Positions 8,114-17,509 of a stretch of 64,000 bases of DNA are shown piece after piece; position 1 is the stretch's first letter, and every line of letters starts with the position of its first letter. The DNA comes from Psychroflexus aurantiacus (GTDB taxonomy: Bacteria; Bacteroidota; Bacteroidia; Flavobacteriales; Flavobacteriaceae). The stretch is taken from positions 186,001-250,000 of the forward strand of contig NZ_JAAIKD010000003.1 of assembly GCF_010820555.1 (NCBI RefSeq). The letters are read 5' to 3'. A program made the translations under genes and the position numbers. A model generated the notes under the pieces. The model worked only from the letters and a program-made list of their open reading frames with translations. It did not search any database and was not told the DNA's origin.

Positions 8114-8896
8114 ATGAAAGCCCAGAAAACTATCGATTACATAACGGAATGGTTGAAAGATTATTTGAACAAGAGCCAGCAGAATGGTTTTGTTATTGGT
8201 GTTTCAGGAGGGATTGATTCGGCCGTAACTTCTGCGCTTTGTGCGAATACGGGAAAACCTACCTTATGCGTGGAATTGCCCATTCATCAGCATAAATCTC
8301 AGGTATCCAGAGCCAGGAAACACATAGAGCATCTGGAAGGGCGATTTGCAAACGTGAGTTCTATAAAAGTTGATTTATCCACTACCTTCGACACCTTCAA
8401 GGCCAGTTTGCCAGAGCTGGAGGACCAAGAGCTTCAGGATTTTGCCCTGGCCAATTCCAGAGCGAGGTTAAGGATGACAAGCCTGTATTACTTTGCAGGA
8501 ATTCATGGCTATCTGGTCGCTGGCACAGGAAACAAAGTTGAAGATTTCGGGGTTGGGTTTTACACCAAATACGGCGATGGCGGCGTAGATTTGAGTCCGA
8601 TCGCAGATCTGATGAAAAGCGAAGTTTTTGAACTAGCAAAAAGCTTAAGCGTTATCGATGACATTCAGGAAGCAGAACCTACCGATGGTTTATTTGGGGA
8701 TAGCAGAACGGATGAAGACCAGATTGGCGCAAGCTATGATGAACTGGAATGGGCCATGGGATTTGATGGTGATATTTCCGAAATATCAGACCGACAAGAA
8801 GAGGTTTTAAAAATATATAAAAGACTGAATTCAGCCAATCAACACAAAATGCAGCCCATACCCGTTTGTGAGATTCCTGAGGACTTTAAAGAGTAG
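8114..8896 (+). CDS. nadE: Ammonia-dependent NAD+ synthetase NadE
   Basis: Last step of NAD+ synthesis: amidation and adenylation chemistry on nicotinate adenine dinucleotide. The PP-loop SGGIDS is at residues 31-36; the conserved GTGNKVED and a YTKYGDGGVDLSPIADL-type segment follow. At 260 residues the protein lacks the N-terminal glutaminase domain, so it should use free ammonia. It is a single gene between divergent gldB and convergent dnaG. Confidence 0.95.
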   Translation: MKAQKTIDYITEWLKDYLNKSQQNGFVIGVSGGIDSAVTSALCANTGKPTLCVELPIHQHKSQVSRARKHIEHLEGRFANVSSIKVDLSTTFDTFKASLPELEDQELQDFALANSRARLRMTSLYYFAGIHGYLVAGTGNKVEDFGVGFYTKYGDGGVDLSPIADLMKSEVFELAKSLSVIDDIQEAEPTDGLFGDSRTDEDQIGASYDELEWAMGFDGDISEISDRQEEVLKIYKRLNSANQHKMQPIPVCEIPEDFKE

Positions 8897-8997
8897 TTCG
8901 TATCCCTGAGTTGATTATTGTAGTTATATTCAATTCGATAGTTTCATTTTAAAATTTATTAATGCTTTACACCGCGAAGTCACAGTTAACACTAAGT

Positions 8998-10950
8998 TTA
9001 TAAAACCCTGTTCAGTTTATTGGAGATCAGGACTTCCAGACCATTATATTCCATGGTCTCCCGCATAAGTTCAATATCGACTTCCTCTTTTTGATCTCTT
9101 ATCACTTCACTCAAATCCTGTACTTTTTTACGGATGAGGTAACGGCGAAGATTTAAAATGGTTTCCATGACTTCTCTTGGATCCAGGATACTCTTGTCGA
9201 TCACAAAGATCTCCTGCCGCTTCCAGTCGTGTAGCTGGTTTTTTTCGTTTTCCATCAAAATCGAAGTCACTTCCTGAGCCAGTTCGGGTTTTAGGTGATT
9301 GATAAACGTATCCACCTTCAAGGTTCCGTCTTTGGCAAAGATTTCAATGATTTGATCGTAAAGGTCTTTAAAGAGTGCATTTGAAAACTCAACTTCATCT
9401 TCCTGTAATTCAATAAAAATCTTTTCAAAAACAACATATTCCCGTTTGACTTCAATGTGCTTATCTTCATCGAAATCGAAATCGAAGTCGGTAAAAATGG
9501 CTTTTTGATCCCCATACCTTAGTAACAGCTGAATGATACTGCGTTCTAATACATACTGATGGTCTACTTTTGGAATCGGTCCAGACTCCGGAGTTTCTTT
9601 AACAACTTCCAGAGATTTTCGCCTAATTCCCCGACCTGCTTCTTTTTTCTCTTTGGCTAAGATTTGAGCCAGTGTGCTAAACAACACCTCTTCAGACACA
9701 TCGAGAAGGTTGGAACAGGTCTGTATGTAAATTTCCTGAGTGATTTGGTCCGGAATCTTGGAAATTGAATTCACAATATCCCTGACCACTTCAGCCTTTT
9801 TTACAGGATCTTTATCTGCATCCTCCAGCAAAAGCGAGGCTTTAAATCTTATAAAATCCTGAGCATTTTCATTGAGATAGGCCTGCAAGTCCTCGAGTGA
9901 ATTCGCTTTGGCGAAACTGTCGGGATCTTCCCCTTCAGGAAAGAGACAGACTTTAACGTTCATGCCCTGTTCCAGAATCAAATCAATCCCGCGAATGGAA
10001 GCTCTCAAACCAGCAGCATCTCCGTCAAATAAGACCGTGATGTTATTGGTCAGCCGGCTAATCAGTCTGATTTGCTCTGGAGTAAGCGCCGTTCCTGAAG
10101 AAGCTACTACATTTTCGATGCCGGTTTGGTTAAACTGAATGACGTCGGTATAGCCCTCCACCAGGTAACAATTATCCTGCTTTGCAATAGCCTGCTTGGC
10201 CTGATAAAGTCCGTAAAGCACTTTACTCTTATGGTAAACTTCACTTTCAGGTGAATTGAGATATTTGGCTTGTTTTTTATCGTTGGTCAGAATACGTCCT
10301 CCAAACCCCAGCACCCGACCGGACATGGAGTGAATCGGAAACATAACGCGACCTTTAAACCGGTCGAATCGCTTTTCACCTTTAACAATGCTCAGCCCTG
10401 TCTTTTCAAGATATTCCAGTTTATATCCCTTTTCCAAAGCGGTATCAGTAAAGGCCTGCCACTCATCTGGAGAATAGCCGAGATCAAATTTTTCAATTGT
10501 TTCGGAAGTGAATCCCCGGTTTTTAAAATAGCTCAAGCCCACCGACTTGCCTTCATCGGTATGCAGCATTTGATTGACAAAGAAAGTTTTGGCAAACTCA
10601 TTAACCAGATACATGCTTTCCCGCTCACTGGCTTTTTCCTTTTCTTCTGAAGATTGCTCCGTTTCTTCGATTTCGATATTGTAGCGCTTCGCTAAGTGCT
10701 TGATGGCTTCCGGGTAAGTAAAATGCTCGTGTTCCATCAAAAAAGCAACGACATTACCCCCTTTTCCGGAACTAAAATCCTTCCAGATTTGCTTTACCGG
10801 AGAGACCATGAAGCTGGGTGTTCGCTCTTCCGTAAAAGGGCTTAAGCCTTTGAAGTTGCTCCCCGATTTTTTCAGTTGAACATAATCGCCAATGACTTCC
10901 TCAACCCGGGAAATATCAAATACTTTATCAATGGTGGATTTACTTATCAA
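8998..10950 (-). CDS. dnaG: DNA primase DnaG with a zinc-less N-terminal domain
   Basis: Synthesises RNA primers at the replication fork. It has an N-terminal CHC2-type domain, a TOPRIM catalytic core (YLVEGYTDVIQF, then LFDGDAAGLRA) and a C-terminal helicase-binding region, 650 residues in all. The four zinc ligands of classical DnaG are replaced: the CPFH position reads SPFT, and the CxxC position reads DFSS in KDFSSGKGGN. From memory this is normal for flavobacterial primases, but it means the zinc ribbon is structural without zinc or gone. The start is TTG at 10950; an in-frame TGA lies just upstream and no ATG gives the full N-terminus. Confidence 0.95.
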   Translation of the reverse strand: MISKSTIDKVFDISRVEEVIGDYVQLKKSGSNFKGLSPFTEERTPSFMVSPVKQIWKDFSSGKGGNVVAFLMEHEHFTYPEAIKHLAKRYNIEIEETEQSSEEKEKASERESMYLVNEFAKTFFVNQMLHTDEGKSVGLSYFKNRGFTSETIEKFDLGYSPDEWQAFTDTALEKGYKLEYLEKTGLSIVKGEKRFDRFKGRVMFPIHSMSGRVLGFGGRILTNDKKQAKYLNSPESEVYHKSKVLYGLYQAKQAIAKQDNCYLVEGYTDVIQFNQTGIENVVASSGTALTPEQIRLISRLTNNITVLFDGDAAGLRASIRGIDLILEQGMNVKVCLFPEGEDPDSFAKANSLEDLQAYLNENAQDFIRFKASLLLEDADKDPVKKAEVVRDIVNSISKIPDQITQEIYIQTCSNLLDVSEEVLFSTLAQILAKEKKEAGRGIRRKSLEVVKETPESGPIPKVDHQYVLERSIIQLLLRYGDQKAIFTDFDFDFDEDKHIEVKREYVVFEKIFIELQEDEVEFSNALFKDLYDQIIEIFAKDGTLKVDTFINHLKPELAQEVTSILMENEKNQLHDWKRQEIFVIDKSILDPREVMETILNLRRYLIRKKVQDLSEVIRDQKEEVDIELMRETMEYNGLEVLISNKLNRVL

Positions 10951-11256
10951 CGGAAATCAATTTAAAAATCAAATAATTCAAGGTTTATTAGCTAAGTATC
11001 GATTACAAAAACACCTCTAAAATATAAACTTAAAAAGCTTAAAACAAAACCTGCTGCGAAAGATTAAAGGTAAAATAAATTAGTTTATGAAGTTTATAGA
11101 ATATGATTAATAGCAGGTATTTTTTCACGCAAAGTCCGCCAAGAGATTAGGCAAAACATGCTAAAGCATAGCTTACACCGAAAATCTTGGCGATCTTCGA
11201 ATTTTTTTTGTCTTTGCGAACTTGGGGATAAATTTCTTTGTAGGCTTTGCCTGGCA
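10951..11256. repeat. Intergenic region with imperfect inverted repeat (CGCAAAG family)
   Basis: 306 bases with no gene. From 11126 to 11220 there is a large imperfect stem-loop. CGCAAAG (11128-11134) pairs with CTTTGCG (11212-11218), and CGCCAAGA-GATT (11137-11148) pairs with ATCTTGGCG (11184-11192). Short elements of the CGCAAAG type are scattered through Bacteroidota intergenic DNA. The left half (10951-11120) is AT-rich; I see no clear promoter there. Confidence 0.6.
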
Positions 11257-12234
11257 TTATTTCTCTCGATCGATCACGTAATCTATCATCAATTGAAGCG
11301 AAGCTTTATACGGCGAATCCGGATAGGTCTGCAGGATTTCTGAAGCCTCGTTCTGAAAGGCTTTCATCTTGATTTGCGCATATTCCAAACCCCCTGAAGA
11401 TTTTACAAAGTCGATGACTTCATTGACCCGTTTCTTGTCTTTGTTGTGATTTTTTACCGAATTGATGATCCAGTCCTTATCTTTTTTTGACACCTGATTT
11501 AAAGTGTAAATAAGCGGAAGCGTCATTTTCTGTTCTTTGATATCGATTCCGGTTGGTTTGCCTATTTTTTGCTCTCCGTAGTCAAACAAGTCATCTTTGA
11601 TCTGAAACGCCATCCCTATGAGCTCTCCAAACTTCCGCATGGATTCCACATGGGCAGATCCGGGTTTTACAGCAGCGGCACCCAGGCTGCAGCAAGCCGC
11701 AATAAGCGTTGCCGTTTTCTGACGAATAATTTCGTAGTAAACATCTTCGGTAATATCAAGACGACGGGCCTTTTCAATTTGCAGCAACTCCCCTTCACTC
11801 ATTTCTCTTACAGCCACAGAAATGATTTTTAAAAGGTCGAAATCATCATTGTCAATAGAGAGCAGCAAACCTTTGGATAGCAGAAAATCACCAACCAAAA
11901 CGGCAATTTTGTTTTTCCACAGGGCATTGATGGAAAAGAAACCGCGACGCTGATTGCTGTCATCTACAATATCATCATGAACCAAAGTAGCGGTGTGAAT
12001 CAATTCAATAACGGAAGCACCCCTGTAGGTTCTGTCATTTACTTCCCCATCGGAAACCATTTTAGCAACCAAAAACACGAACATTGGTCGCATTTGCTTG
12101 CCTTTTCTGTTGACGATGAAGTGTGTGATTTTATTTAAAAGGGCGACACGGGAAGACATGAAAAGCGAGAACTTTTTTTCAAAAAGTTCCATCTCATGCG
12201 CTATGGGTTCTTTTATTTGAGAGACTGTTTTCAA
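11257..12234 (-). CDS. Polyprenyl diphosphate synthase
   Basis: Trans-type isoprenyl chain elongase of 325 residues that builds a long prenyl diphosphate. In Bacteroidota the product usually becomes the menaquinone side chain, hence IspB-like; exact chain length cannot be read. The first Asp-rich motif DDIVDD is at 87-92 followed by QRRG, and the second, DDLFD, at 214-218. The start is TTG: flavobacterial homologues begin with this peptide (MK-VSQIKEPI), and no upstream ATG exists. A -7 box ends 6 bases before the start codon. Confidence 0.92.
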   Translation of the reverse strand: MKTVSQIKEPIAHEMELFEKKFSLFMSSRVALLNKITHFIVNRKGKQMRPMFVFLVAKMVSDGEVNDRTYRGASVIELIHTATLVHDDIVDDSNQRRGFFSINALWKNKIAVLVGDFLLSKGLLLSIDNDDFDLLKIISVAVREMSEGELLQIEKARRLDITEDVYYEIIRQKTATLIAACCSLGAAAVKPGSAHVESMRKFGELIGMAFQIKDDLFDYGEQKIGKPTGIDIKEQKMTLPLIYTLNQVSKKDKDWIINSVKNHNKDKKRVNEVIDFVKSSGGLEYAQIKMKAFQNEASEILQTYPDSPYKASLQLMIDYVIDREK

Positions 12235-12240
12235 GACTCA

Positions 12241-12248
12241 CAAATATA
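12241..12248 (-). promoter_or_regulatory. -7 box 6 bases from the polyprenyl synthase start
   Basis: TATATTTG on the minus strand, a full match to TAnnTTTG. With only six bases to the TTG, transcription would start at or next to the start codon. Confidence 0.6.
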
Positions 12249-12296
12249 GAATTTAATATATTAAGAAAATCTGAAAATCGATTTTAAAAAATAAGA

Positions 12297-13343
12297 TTAA
12301 ACCTTAATTTTGTTAGCCAGCTGACCACAGGCAGCATCGATATCTTTACCTCTGGAATGTCTTAAAGTTACAGTAATTCTGTTGGCTTCAAGGGTATTGA
12401 CATATTTGGCCACTGCCGCATCGGTCCCTTGCTGAAATTCGCCATCATCGATGGGATTGTACTCGATGATATTGACTTTGCAGGGTATAGCCTGGCAAAA
12501 TTCAACCAGTGCTCTGATGTCTTCTTCTCTGTCGTTAATGCCGTTCCAGACGATATATTCGTAAGTCACCGATTTTCCTGTTTTCTCGTACCAGTAAATC
12601 AAAGACTCTTTTAAATCGGCTAAAGGAAACTTGGCATTGAAAGGCATGATCTGGGTTCTTATCTCATCAATGGCCGAATGCAGGGATACGGCTAAATGAA
12701 ATTTGACTTCATCATCAGCCAGTTTTTTAATCATTTTCGGAACCCCGGAAGTGGATAAAGTAATTCGGCGTGGAGACATACCCAGACCTTCCGGTGAAGT
12801 GATTTTTTCAATAGACTTCAGCACATTGTTATAATTCATCAGCGGCTCACCCATACCCATATACACGATATTGGATAAGGGAATACCATTGTAGAGCTTG
12901 CTTTCCTTGTCGATGGCCACCACCTGATCAAAAATCTCGTCGGCATTCAGGTTTCTGAGACGTTTGAGTTTGGCTGTGGCGCAGAATTTGCAATCCAAGC
13001 TGCATCCCACCTGCGAAGACACACAGGCCGTTGTTCTGGACATCGTCGGGATGAGTACAGATTCTACCGTAAAGCCATCGTGAAGTTTGACGGCATTCTT
13101 GATGGTGCCGTCCTTACTCCTTTGCATCTGGTCCACTTCGATATGATTGATCACAAAGTTATCGACCAGCATTTGCCTGGTTTCCTTCGACAGGTTGGTC
13201 ATCTCTTCAAAATTATAAGTGGCTTTATTCCATAACCAGTCATATACCTGAGACCCCCGAAAGGATTTATCTCCCTGAGAGACAAAGAAGTCCTGCAGTT
13301 CTTTTTTGCTAAGGGCGCGTATGTCTTTTTTTGATTTTTTCAC
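12297..13343 (-). CDS. rlmN: Dual-specificity 23S rRNA/tRNA adenine-C2 methyltransferase RlmN
   Basis: Radical-SAM enzyme that methylates C2 of A2503 in 23S rRNA and A37 in some tRNAs. The iron-sulphur cluster cysteines form CSLDCKFC (Cys114, 118, 121). The C-terminal AACGQL carries the methyl-carrying Cys (about 341), and Cys107 lies in TTACVSSQVGC. At 348 residues it is full length. The start codon is GTG, with a -7 box 4 bases upstream. The absence of Cfr-specific features and a housekeeping setting favour RlmN. Confidence 0.95.
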   Translation of the reverse strand: MKKSKKDIRALSKKELQDFFVSQGDKSFRGSQVYDWLWNKATYNFEEMTNLSKETRQMLVDNFVINHIEVDQMQRSKDGTIKNAVKLHDGFTVESVLIPTMSRTTACVSSQVGCSLDCKFCATAKLKRLRNLNADEIFDQVVAIDKESKLYNGIPLSNIVYMGMGEPLMNYNNVLKSIEKITSPEGLGMSPRRITLSTSGVPKMIKKLADDEVKFHLAVSLHSAIDEIRTQIMPFNAKFPLADLKESLIYWYEKTGKSVTYEYIVWNGINDREEDIRALVEFCQAIPCKVNIIEYNPIDDGEFQQGTDAAVAKYVNTLEANRITVTLRHSRGKDIDAACGQLANKIKV

Positions 13344-13347
13344 GTTG

Positions 13348-13355
13348 CAAAATTA
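13348..13355 (-). promoter_or_regulatory. -7 box 4 bases from the rlmN start
   Basis: TAATTTTG on the minus strand (TAnnTTTG), followed by CAAC and the GTG start. Suggests a leaderless or nearly leaderless mRNA. Confidence 0.6.
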
Positions 13356-13388
13356 GGCAAAAAAGAGAGGAATCTTCCAAAAAGTATA

Positions 13389-14252
13389 TTAATGATATCT
13401 CGAAAACAAATCTGAAGCTTTGTTGTAAGCAGATTCAAAACTCGTCATGCGAATTGAGTTTTCAATGTTTTTCGAATTGAAGTAGGACAGCATTTTCTCG
13501 GTTTGCATATTGCCGGTAAGGTCATCTTTTGCCATCGGACAGCCGCCAAATCCCTGAATCGCTCCATCAAAGCGTCTGCAGCCGGCCTGCGTAGCCGCAT
13601 GAATTTTTTCATACCAGGCATCTGGTGTAGTGTGCAAATGGGCGCCAAACTCCATGTTCGGGTATTCGGGGATAAGTGTTGAAAACAAATCTTCGATCAC
13701 CTCCGGAGTTGAACTCCCTACTGTATCTGAAAGTGAGAGGATCTTCACCCCAAGATCGGCTAGTTTTTCTGTCCATTCCCCAACGATATCGGTACTCCAG
13801 GGATCGCCGTAGGGATTACCAAACCCCATAGATAGATACGCCACAACCGATTTGTCGGAAGCCTGAGCAATGTCTAGAATCGACTTTAAGACGTCGACCG
13901 ATTCAGCTATGGTTTTATGCGTATTACGCATTTGAAAGTTTTCAGATATAGAAAATGGATAGCCCAGATAATCGATTACCGGAAACTTCGAAGCATCTTC
14001 AGCTCCTCTTGTATTTGCCACAATCGCCAGAAGTTTACTTTGAGTCTGAGATAAATCCAGCATAGACAGGACTTCAGCAGTATCCTGCATTTGCGGAATG
14101 GCCTTGGGAGATACGAAACTTCCAAAGTCTATGGTATCAAAACCACATTTCAGAAGGGATTGGATATATTTTGCTTTTTCATCGGTCGGGATAAAAGGCT
14201 TGATGCCCTGCATAGCATCTCTGGGACATTCGATAAGTTTGACTGATTTCAT
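13389..14252 (-). CDS. Hydroxymethylglutaryl-CoA lyase
   Basis: TIM-barrel lyase of the HMGL-like (DRE-TIM) superfamily, 287 residues. It cleaves HMG-CoA to acetyl-CoA and acetoacetate at the end of leucine breakdown. Visible are the N-terminal ECPRDAMQG, which holds the catalytic RD, the metal-binding HLHTT, and GFGGCPMAKD with the loop Cys typical of HMG-CoA lyases. The sister families (isopropylmalate and homocitrate synthases) are longer and lack GGCP. It is transcribed alone, with its own -7 box close to the ATG. Confidence 0.9.
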   Translation of the reverse strand: MKSVKLIECPRDAMQGIKPFIPTDEKAKYIQSLLKCGFDTIDFGSFVSPKAIPQMQDTAEVLSMLDLSQTQSKLLAIVANTRGAEDASKFPVIDYLGYPFSISENFQMRNTHKTIAESVDVLKSILDIAQASDKSVVAYLSMGFGNPYGDPWSTDIVGEWTEKLADLGVKILSLSDTVGSSTPEVIEDLFSTLIPEYPNMEFGAHLHTTPDAWYEKIHAATQAGCRRFDGAIQGFGGCPMAKDDLTGNMQTEKMLSYFNSKNIENSIRMTSFESAYNKASDLFSRYH

Positions 14253-14257
14253 GAGAC

Positions 14258-14265
14258 CAAATATA
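14258..14265 (-). promoter_or_regulatory. -7 box 5 bases from the HMG-CoA lyase start
   Basis: TATATTTG on the minus strand followed by GTCTC and ATG. A TTG lies 17 bases upstream (14283-14285), so both promoter elements are present. Confidence 0.65.
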
Positions 14266-14396
14266 CAGTTTTAAGGCATTTTCAAAAATGCAAGCCGATT
14301 TGTTTATTATAAAATTATTTGTGATCCCTTTCACTTTAGCTTCTGCACTAAAAAGATAAATTCAAATACCTGTGCTTATGACTCAGCCTCAGGGAA

Positions 14397-15014
14397 CTAA
14401 AGTAAAATCAGAATGGCAATCGCCACAAATGTGAATATCTGAAACCATTTCAGAAAGGAATAGGACCTGGAGGTTTTGAATAACATGCCGGAAAGTTGGT
14501 CAGAAAGAACTGCGACCAAGCTAAAAACAATAAACGCCTGAAGCATAAACAGACCCCCTAGAGTGTAAAACTGGAAAATCAAATCTTTTTCTGTATCCCA
14601 TAAAAACCCCGGAAAAAAAGCGAGAAAAAAAATCGTGACCTTAGGGTTGAGGATATTCATGATAAAGCCGGTTTTAAAATCTGAAAACGCTAAGGTTTTG
14701 GATACCTCATTCTTATCCGGAGCAAAACTTTGGGGCGGGGAGGAATACACGATATAGGCCAGATAAAACAAATACAGGGCGCCAGCAATTTTGATACTCC
14801 AAAACAGAGGTTCAGAATTTTTGATGATCAAGGAAACTCCAAAAGCAACCAGAGAGGTGTGAATGAGGATTCCGGAAACCAAACCCAAAGCAATTACCAT
14901 CCCTTTTTTATAGCCGCCCACAAGGCTTTGAGAAAGCACATAAATGATATCGGGTCCAGGCGAAAGTGTGAGTAAAATAGAGGCGATTAAAAAAGGGATA
15001 AGTTGCTCTAACAT
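14397..15014 (-). CDS. LysE/RhtB-family amino acid exporter
   Basis: Inner-membrane protein of 205 residues with about six hydrophobic helices. It has the family opening SPGPDIIYVL (residues 19-28) and the PKVTIFFLAFFPGF segment in the middle. Members export lysine, arginine, threonine, homoserine or homoserine lactone; the substrate here is unknown. It starts 5 bases after the pyrD stop and is almost certainly co-transcribed with pyrD, without an obvious functional link. Confidence 0.88.
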   Translation of the reverse strand: MLEQLIPFLIASILLTLSPGPDIIYVLSQSLVGGYKKGMVIALGLVSGILIHTSLVAFGVSLIIKNSEPLFWSIKIAGALYLFYLAYIVYSSPPQSFAPDKNEVSKTLAFSDFKTGFIMNILNPKVTIFFLAFFPGFLWDTEKDLIFQFYTLGGLFMLQAFIVFSLVAVLSDQLSGMLFKTSRSYSFLKWFQIFTFVAIAILILL

Positions 15015-15019
15015 AAGGT

Positions 15020-16042
15020 TCAGGACATTTTATCCAAAATAGCTTGATTGATGGCTTTCACAAGTCCCGGGCCTTCGTAGACAAAGCCTGTGTAAAGCTG
15101 AACTAAACTTGCACCCGCCTCCAGCTTTTCTAAAGCATCTTCAGGACTCATGATGCCTCCTACTCCAATAATAGGAAAGGCTTTGTTACTTTGTTCTGAT
15201 AAAAATCGAATCACCTCGGTAGATGATTTCCTCAAGGGCATACCGCTCAACCCCCCAGCTTCCTCTTTGTTTTCGGAGGTCAAGCCTGCTCTTGAAATCG
15301 TCGTGTTGGTCGCAATTACCCCGTCAATTTTGGTGATTTCTACAATCTCAATAATATCCAAAAGCTGAGACTCGGTGAGATCTGGTGCTATTTTAAGCAA
15401 AATGGGCTTGGGGTTTGACTTCTTCTTATTTTTGGTTTGCAGATGACTGAGAAGCTGAGTCAGGGGCGCTTTATCCTGAAGTGCTCTCAGATTGGGCGTG
15501 TTTGGTGAACTTACATTGACTACAAAGTAATCGACATAATCGAATAAAGCATCAAAATTGTAGTCATAATCCAGCACGGCTTCTTCGTTTGGGGTAACCT
15601 TATTTTTCCCGATGTTCCCACCGATTAAAACGTTGGTGTTGCTTTTCAACCGCTTAACAGCTTCATCTACACCCTCGTTATTGAATCCCATTCTGTTGAT
15701 GATGGCTGAATCTTCTTTCAGTCTAAACAATCTTTTTTTAGGATTACCCGCCTGGGCTTTGGGGGTAACTGTCCCAATTTCGATAAACCCAAATCCTAGC
15801 GTGGACAGTTCTTTATAAAGCTCGGCGTTTTTGTCGAATCCCGCAGCAAGACCCACAGGATTTTTAAATCTAAGCCCAAAGACTTCTCTTTCCAGACGCT
15901 TATCTTCTAAAGCGAATGTCTTCCTAAGCAGATGGGAGACTCCAGGAAAACGGTAAGCCAGTTTTAAAGCGTTGAAACTAAAATGATGTACAGCTTCCGG
16001 ATCAAATTGAAATAATAAGGGTCTTAAAATCTGCTTATACAT
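15020..16042 (-). CDS. pyrD: Dihydroorotate dehydrogenase (quinone), class 2
   Basis: Fourth step of pyrimidine synthesis: membrane-associated FMN enzyme that oxidises dihydroorotate with quinone as acceptor. It has the N-terminal helical extension typical of class 2 (about residues 1-45), [11 protein letters not shown] for FMN binding, and catalytic Ser in [11 protein letters not shown], where class 1 enzymes carry Cys. [11 protein letters not shown] near the C-terminus binds the FMN phosphate. At 340 residues it is full length. It has its own -7 box and is followed by a LysE-type exporter. Confidence 0.95.
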   Translation of the reverse strand: MYKQILRPLLFQFDPEAVHHFSFNALKLAYRFPGVSHLLRKTFALEDKRLEREVFGLRFKNPVGLAAGFDKNAELYKELSTLGFGFIEIGTVTPKAQAGNPKKRLFRLKEDSAIINRMGFNNEGVDEAVKRLKSNTNVLIGGNIGKNKVTPNEEAVLDYDYNFDALFDYVDYFVVNVSSPNTPNLRALQDKAPLTQLLSHLQTKNKKKSNPKPILLKIAPDLTESQLLDIIEIVEITKIDGVIATNTTISRAGLTSENKEEAGGLSGMPLRKSSTEVIRFLSEQSNKAFPIIGVGGIMSPEDALEKLEAGASLVQLYTGFVYEGPGLVKAINQAILDKMS

Positions 16043-16061
16043 CTACTTTGGAATTTTGTTG

Positions 16062-16069
16062 CAAAAATA
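16062..16069 (-). promoter_or_regulatory. pyrD -7 box
   Basis: TATTTTTG on the minus strand, 19 bases before the pyrD ATG. Confidence 0.6.
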
Positions 16070-16124
16070 GAGTAAATCTTACTAAGACAATGAAAATCTA
16101 AAAGGTTTAATGGCTTCAAATTCA

Positions 16125-16132
16125 TATTTTTG
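16125..16132 (+). promoter_or_regulatory. pepT -7 box
   Basis: TATTTTTG, 20 bases before the pepT ATG; no clear -33 TTG. Confidence 0.55.
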
Positions 16133-16152
16133 TAAAAAATTAAAACCAGTAC

Positions 16153-17388
16153 ATGATCAATTCTCAAAAGCTGCTCGAAAGATTCCTGACCTACATCCAA
16201 ATAGATTCTCAAAGCGACCCCAAAAGCGATACCACACCAAGCACGGAAAAACAGTGGAACATCGCCAATCTGCTCAAAAATGAATTGAAAAACATAGGTT
16301 TGAAAGACGTTAGCATAGATCACAAAGCTTACATCATGGCTACGCTCCCCTCTAATGTGGAGCATGACGTGGACTGCATTGGGTTTATTTCTCATTATGA
16401 TACCTCTCCAGATTTTAAAGCTTCCGAAATCAATCCGCAAATCCATGAAAATTATGACGGAGGAGATATCGTTTTAAATAAAGACAAAAACATTGTGCTG
16501 TCTTCAAGTTATTTTGAAGAAATCAAACGCTACAAAGGCCAGACCCTCATCACCACCGACGGAACAACTTTGCTCAGTGCAGATGACAAAGCTGGTGTCA
16601 CCGAAATCATCTCCGCGATGGAATATTTGGTGAACCACCCGGAAATAAAACATGGAGAAATACGCGTTGGCTTTACTCCAGACGAAGAAATCGGCAGAGG
16701 CGCACATCATTTTGATGTTGAAAAATTTGGTGCCAAGTATGCCTACACCATGGATGGTAGTGAAATTGGAGAATTGGAATATGAAAATTTCAATGCGGCA
16801 TCAGCTACCTTAAAATTTAAGGGAACCAGCGTTCATCCCGGCTACGCCAAGAATAAAATGGTGAATTCCATGTATATGGCTCAGAAATTTATCGATGTTT
16901 TGCCTAAAGATGAAGTACCGGAAAAAACGGAAGGCTATGAAGGTTTTTTCCACCTGTCTAAAATTTCAGGCGATATAGAACTTACGGAGCTCAAGTATAT
17001 CGTCAGGGATCACGACAAGGATAAATTTGAGGCTAGAAAGCAGCTCATGGGGGATATTGTCACGAAAATGAACAATACTCTGGAAGGAGCCGACATTAGC
17101 ATTGACGTAAAAGACCAGTATTACAACATGAGAGAAAAGGTCGAGCCTATGAAATATATCGTGGATATCGCCGAGCAGGCCATGAGAGAACTGGGCATAG
17201 CGCCTATCCTCAAACCAATACGCGGTGGGACCGATGGTGCGCAACTGAGTTATAAAGGCTTGCCCTGTCCCAATATTTTTGCCGGCGGACACAATTTCCA
17301 CGGGAAATACGAATACGTTCCCCTGGAAAGCATGGTAAAAGCGACAGAAGTCATCATCAAAATCGCAGAGCTTACAGCAAAACAATAA
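16153..17388 (+). CDS. pepT: Peptidase T (aminotripeptidase)
   Basis: Cytoplasmic M20B zinc peptidase that removes the N-terminal residue of tripeptides. At 411 residues it is full length. Visible metal and catalytic motifs are SHYDTSPDF (first zinc His and catalytic Asp), LSADDKAG (bridging Asp), PDEEIGRG (general-base Glu pair), the [17 protein letters not shown] block, and [10 protein letters not shown] near the C-terminus. The peptidase T signature GGTDGAQLS is present. Single gene, divergent from pyrD. Confidence 0.95.
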   Translation: MINSQKLLERFLTYIQIDSQSDPKSDTTPSTEKQWNIANLLKNELKNIGLKDVSIDHKAYIMATLPSNVEHDVDCIGFISHYDTSPDFKASEINPQIHENYDGGDIVLNKDKNIVLSSSYFEEIKRYKGQTLITTDGTTLLSADDKAGVTEIISAMEYLVNHPEIKHGEIRVGFTPDEEIGRGAHHFDVEKFGAKYAYTMDGSEIGELEYENFNAASATLKFKGTSVHPGYAKNKMVNSMYMAQKFIDVLPKDEVPEKTEGYEGFFHLSKISGDIELTELKYIVRDHDKDKFEARKQLMGDIVTKMNNTLEGADISIDVKDQYYNMREKVEPMKYIVDIAEQAMRELGIAPILKPIRGGTDGAQLSYKGLPCPNIFAGGHNFHGKYEYVPLESMVKATEVIIKIAELTAKQ

Positions 17389-17509
17389 ACATACTTTGCG
17401 TAAACAGGACTTCAGAAATGGCTTTATTAAGAAGGGATTGAGGCAATAATTTATGTATAGCTTTTAACCCTAAGTCTTTTTCAGTATATTAGAGATTTAA
17501 TACACATAC

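Noticed and set aside
16024-16446. Minus-strand 140-codon frame over pepT
   Set aside because: Antisense shadow of a well-conserved gene; no family motifs.
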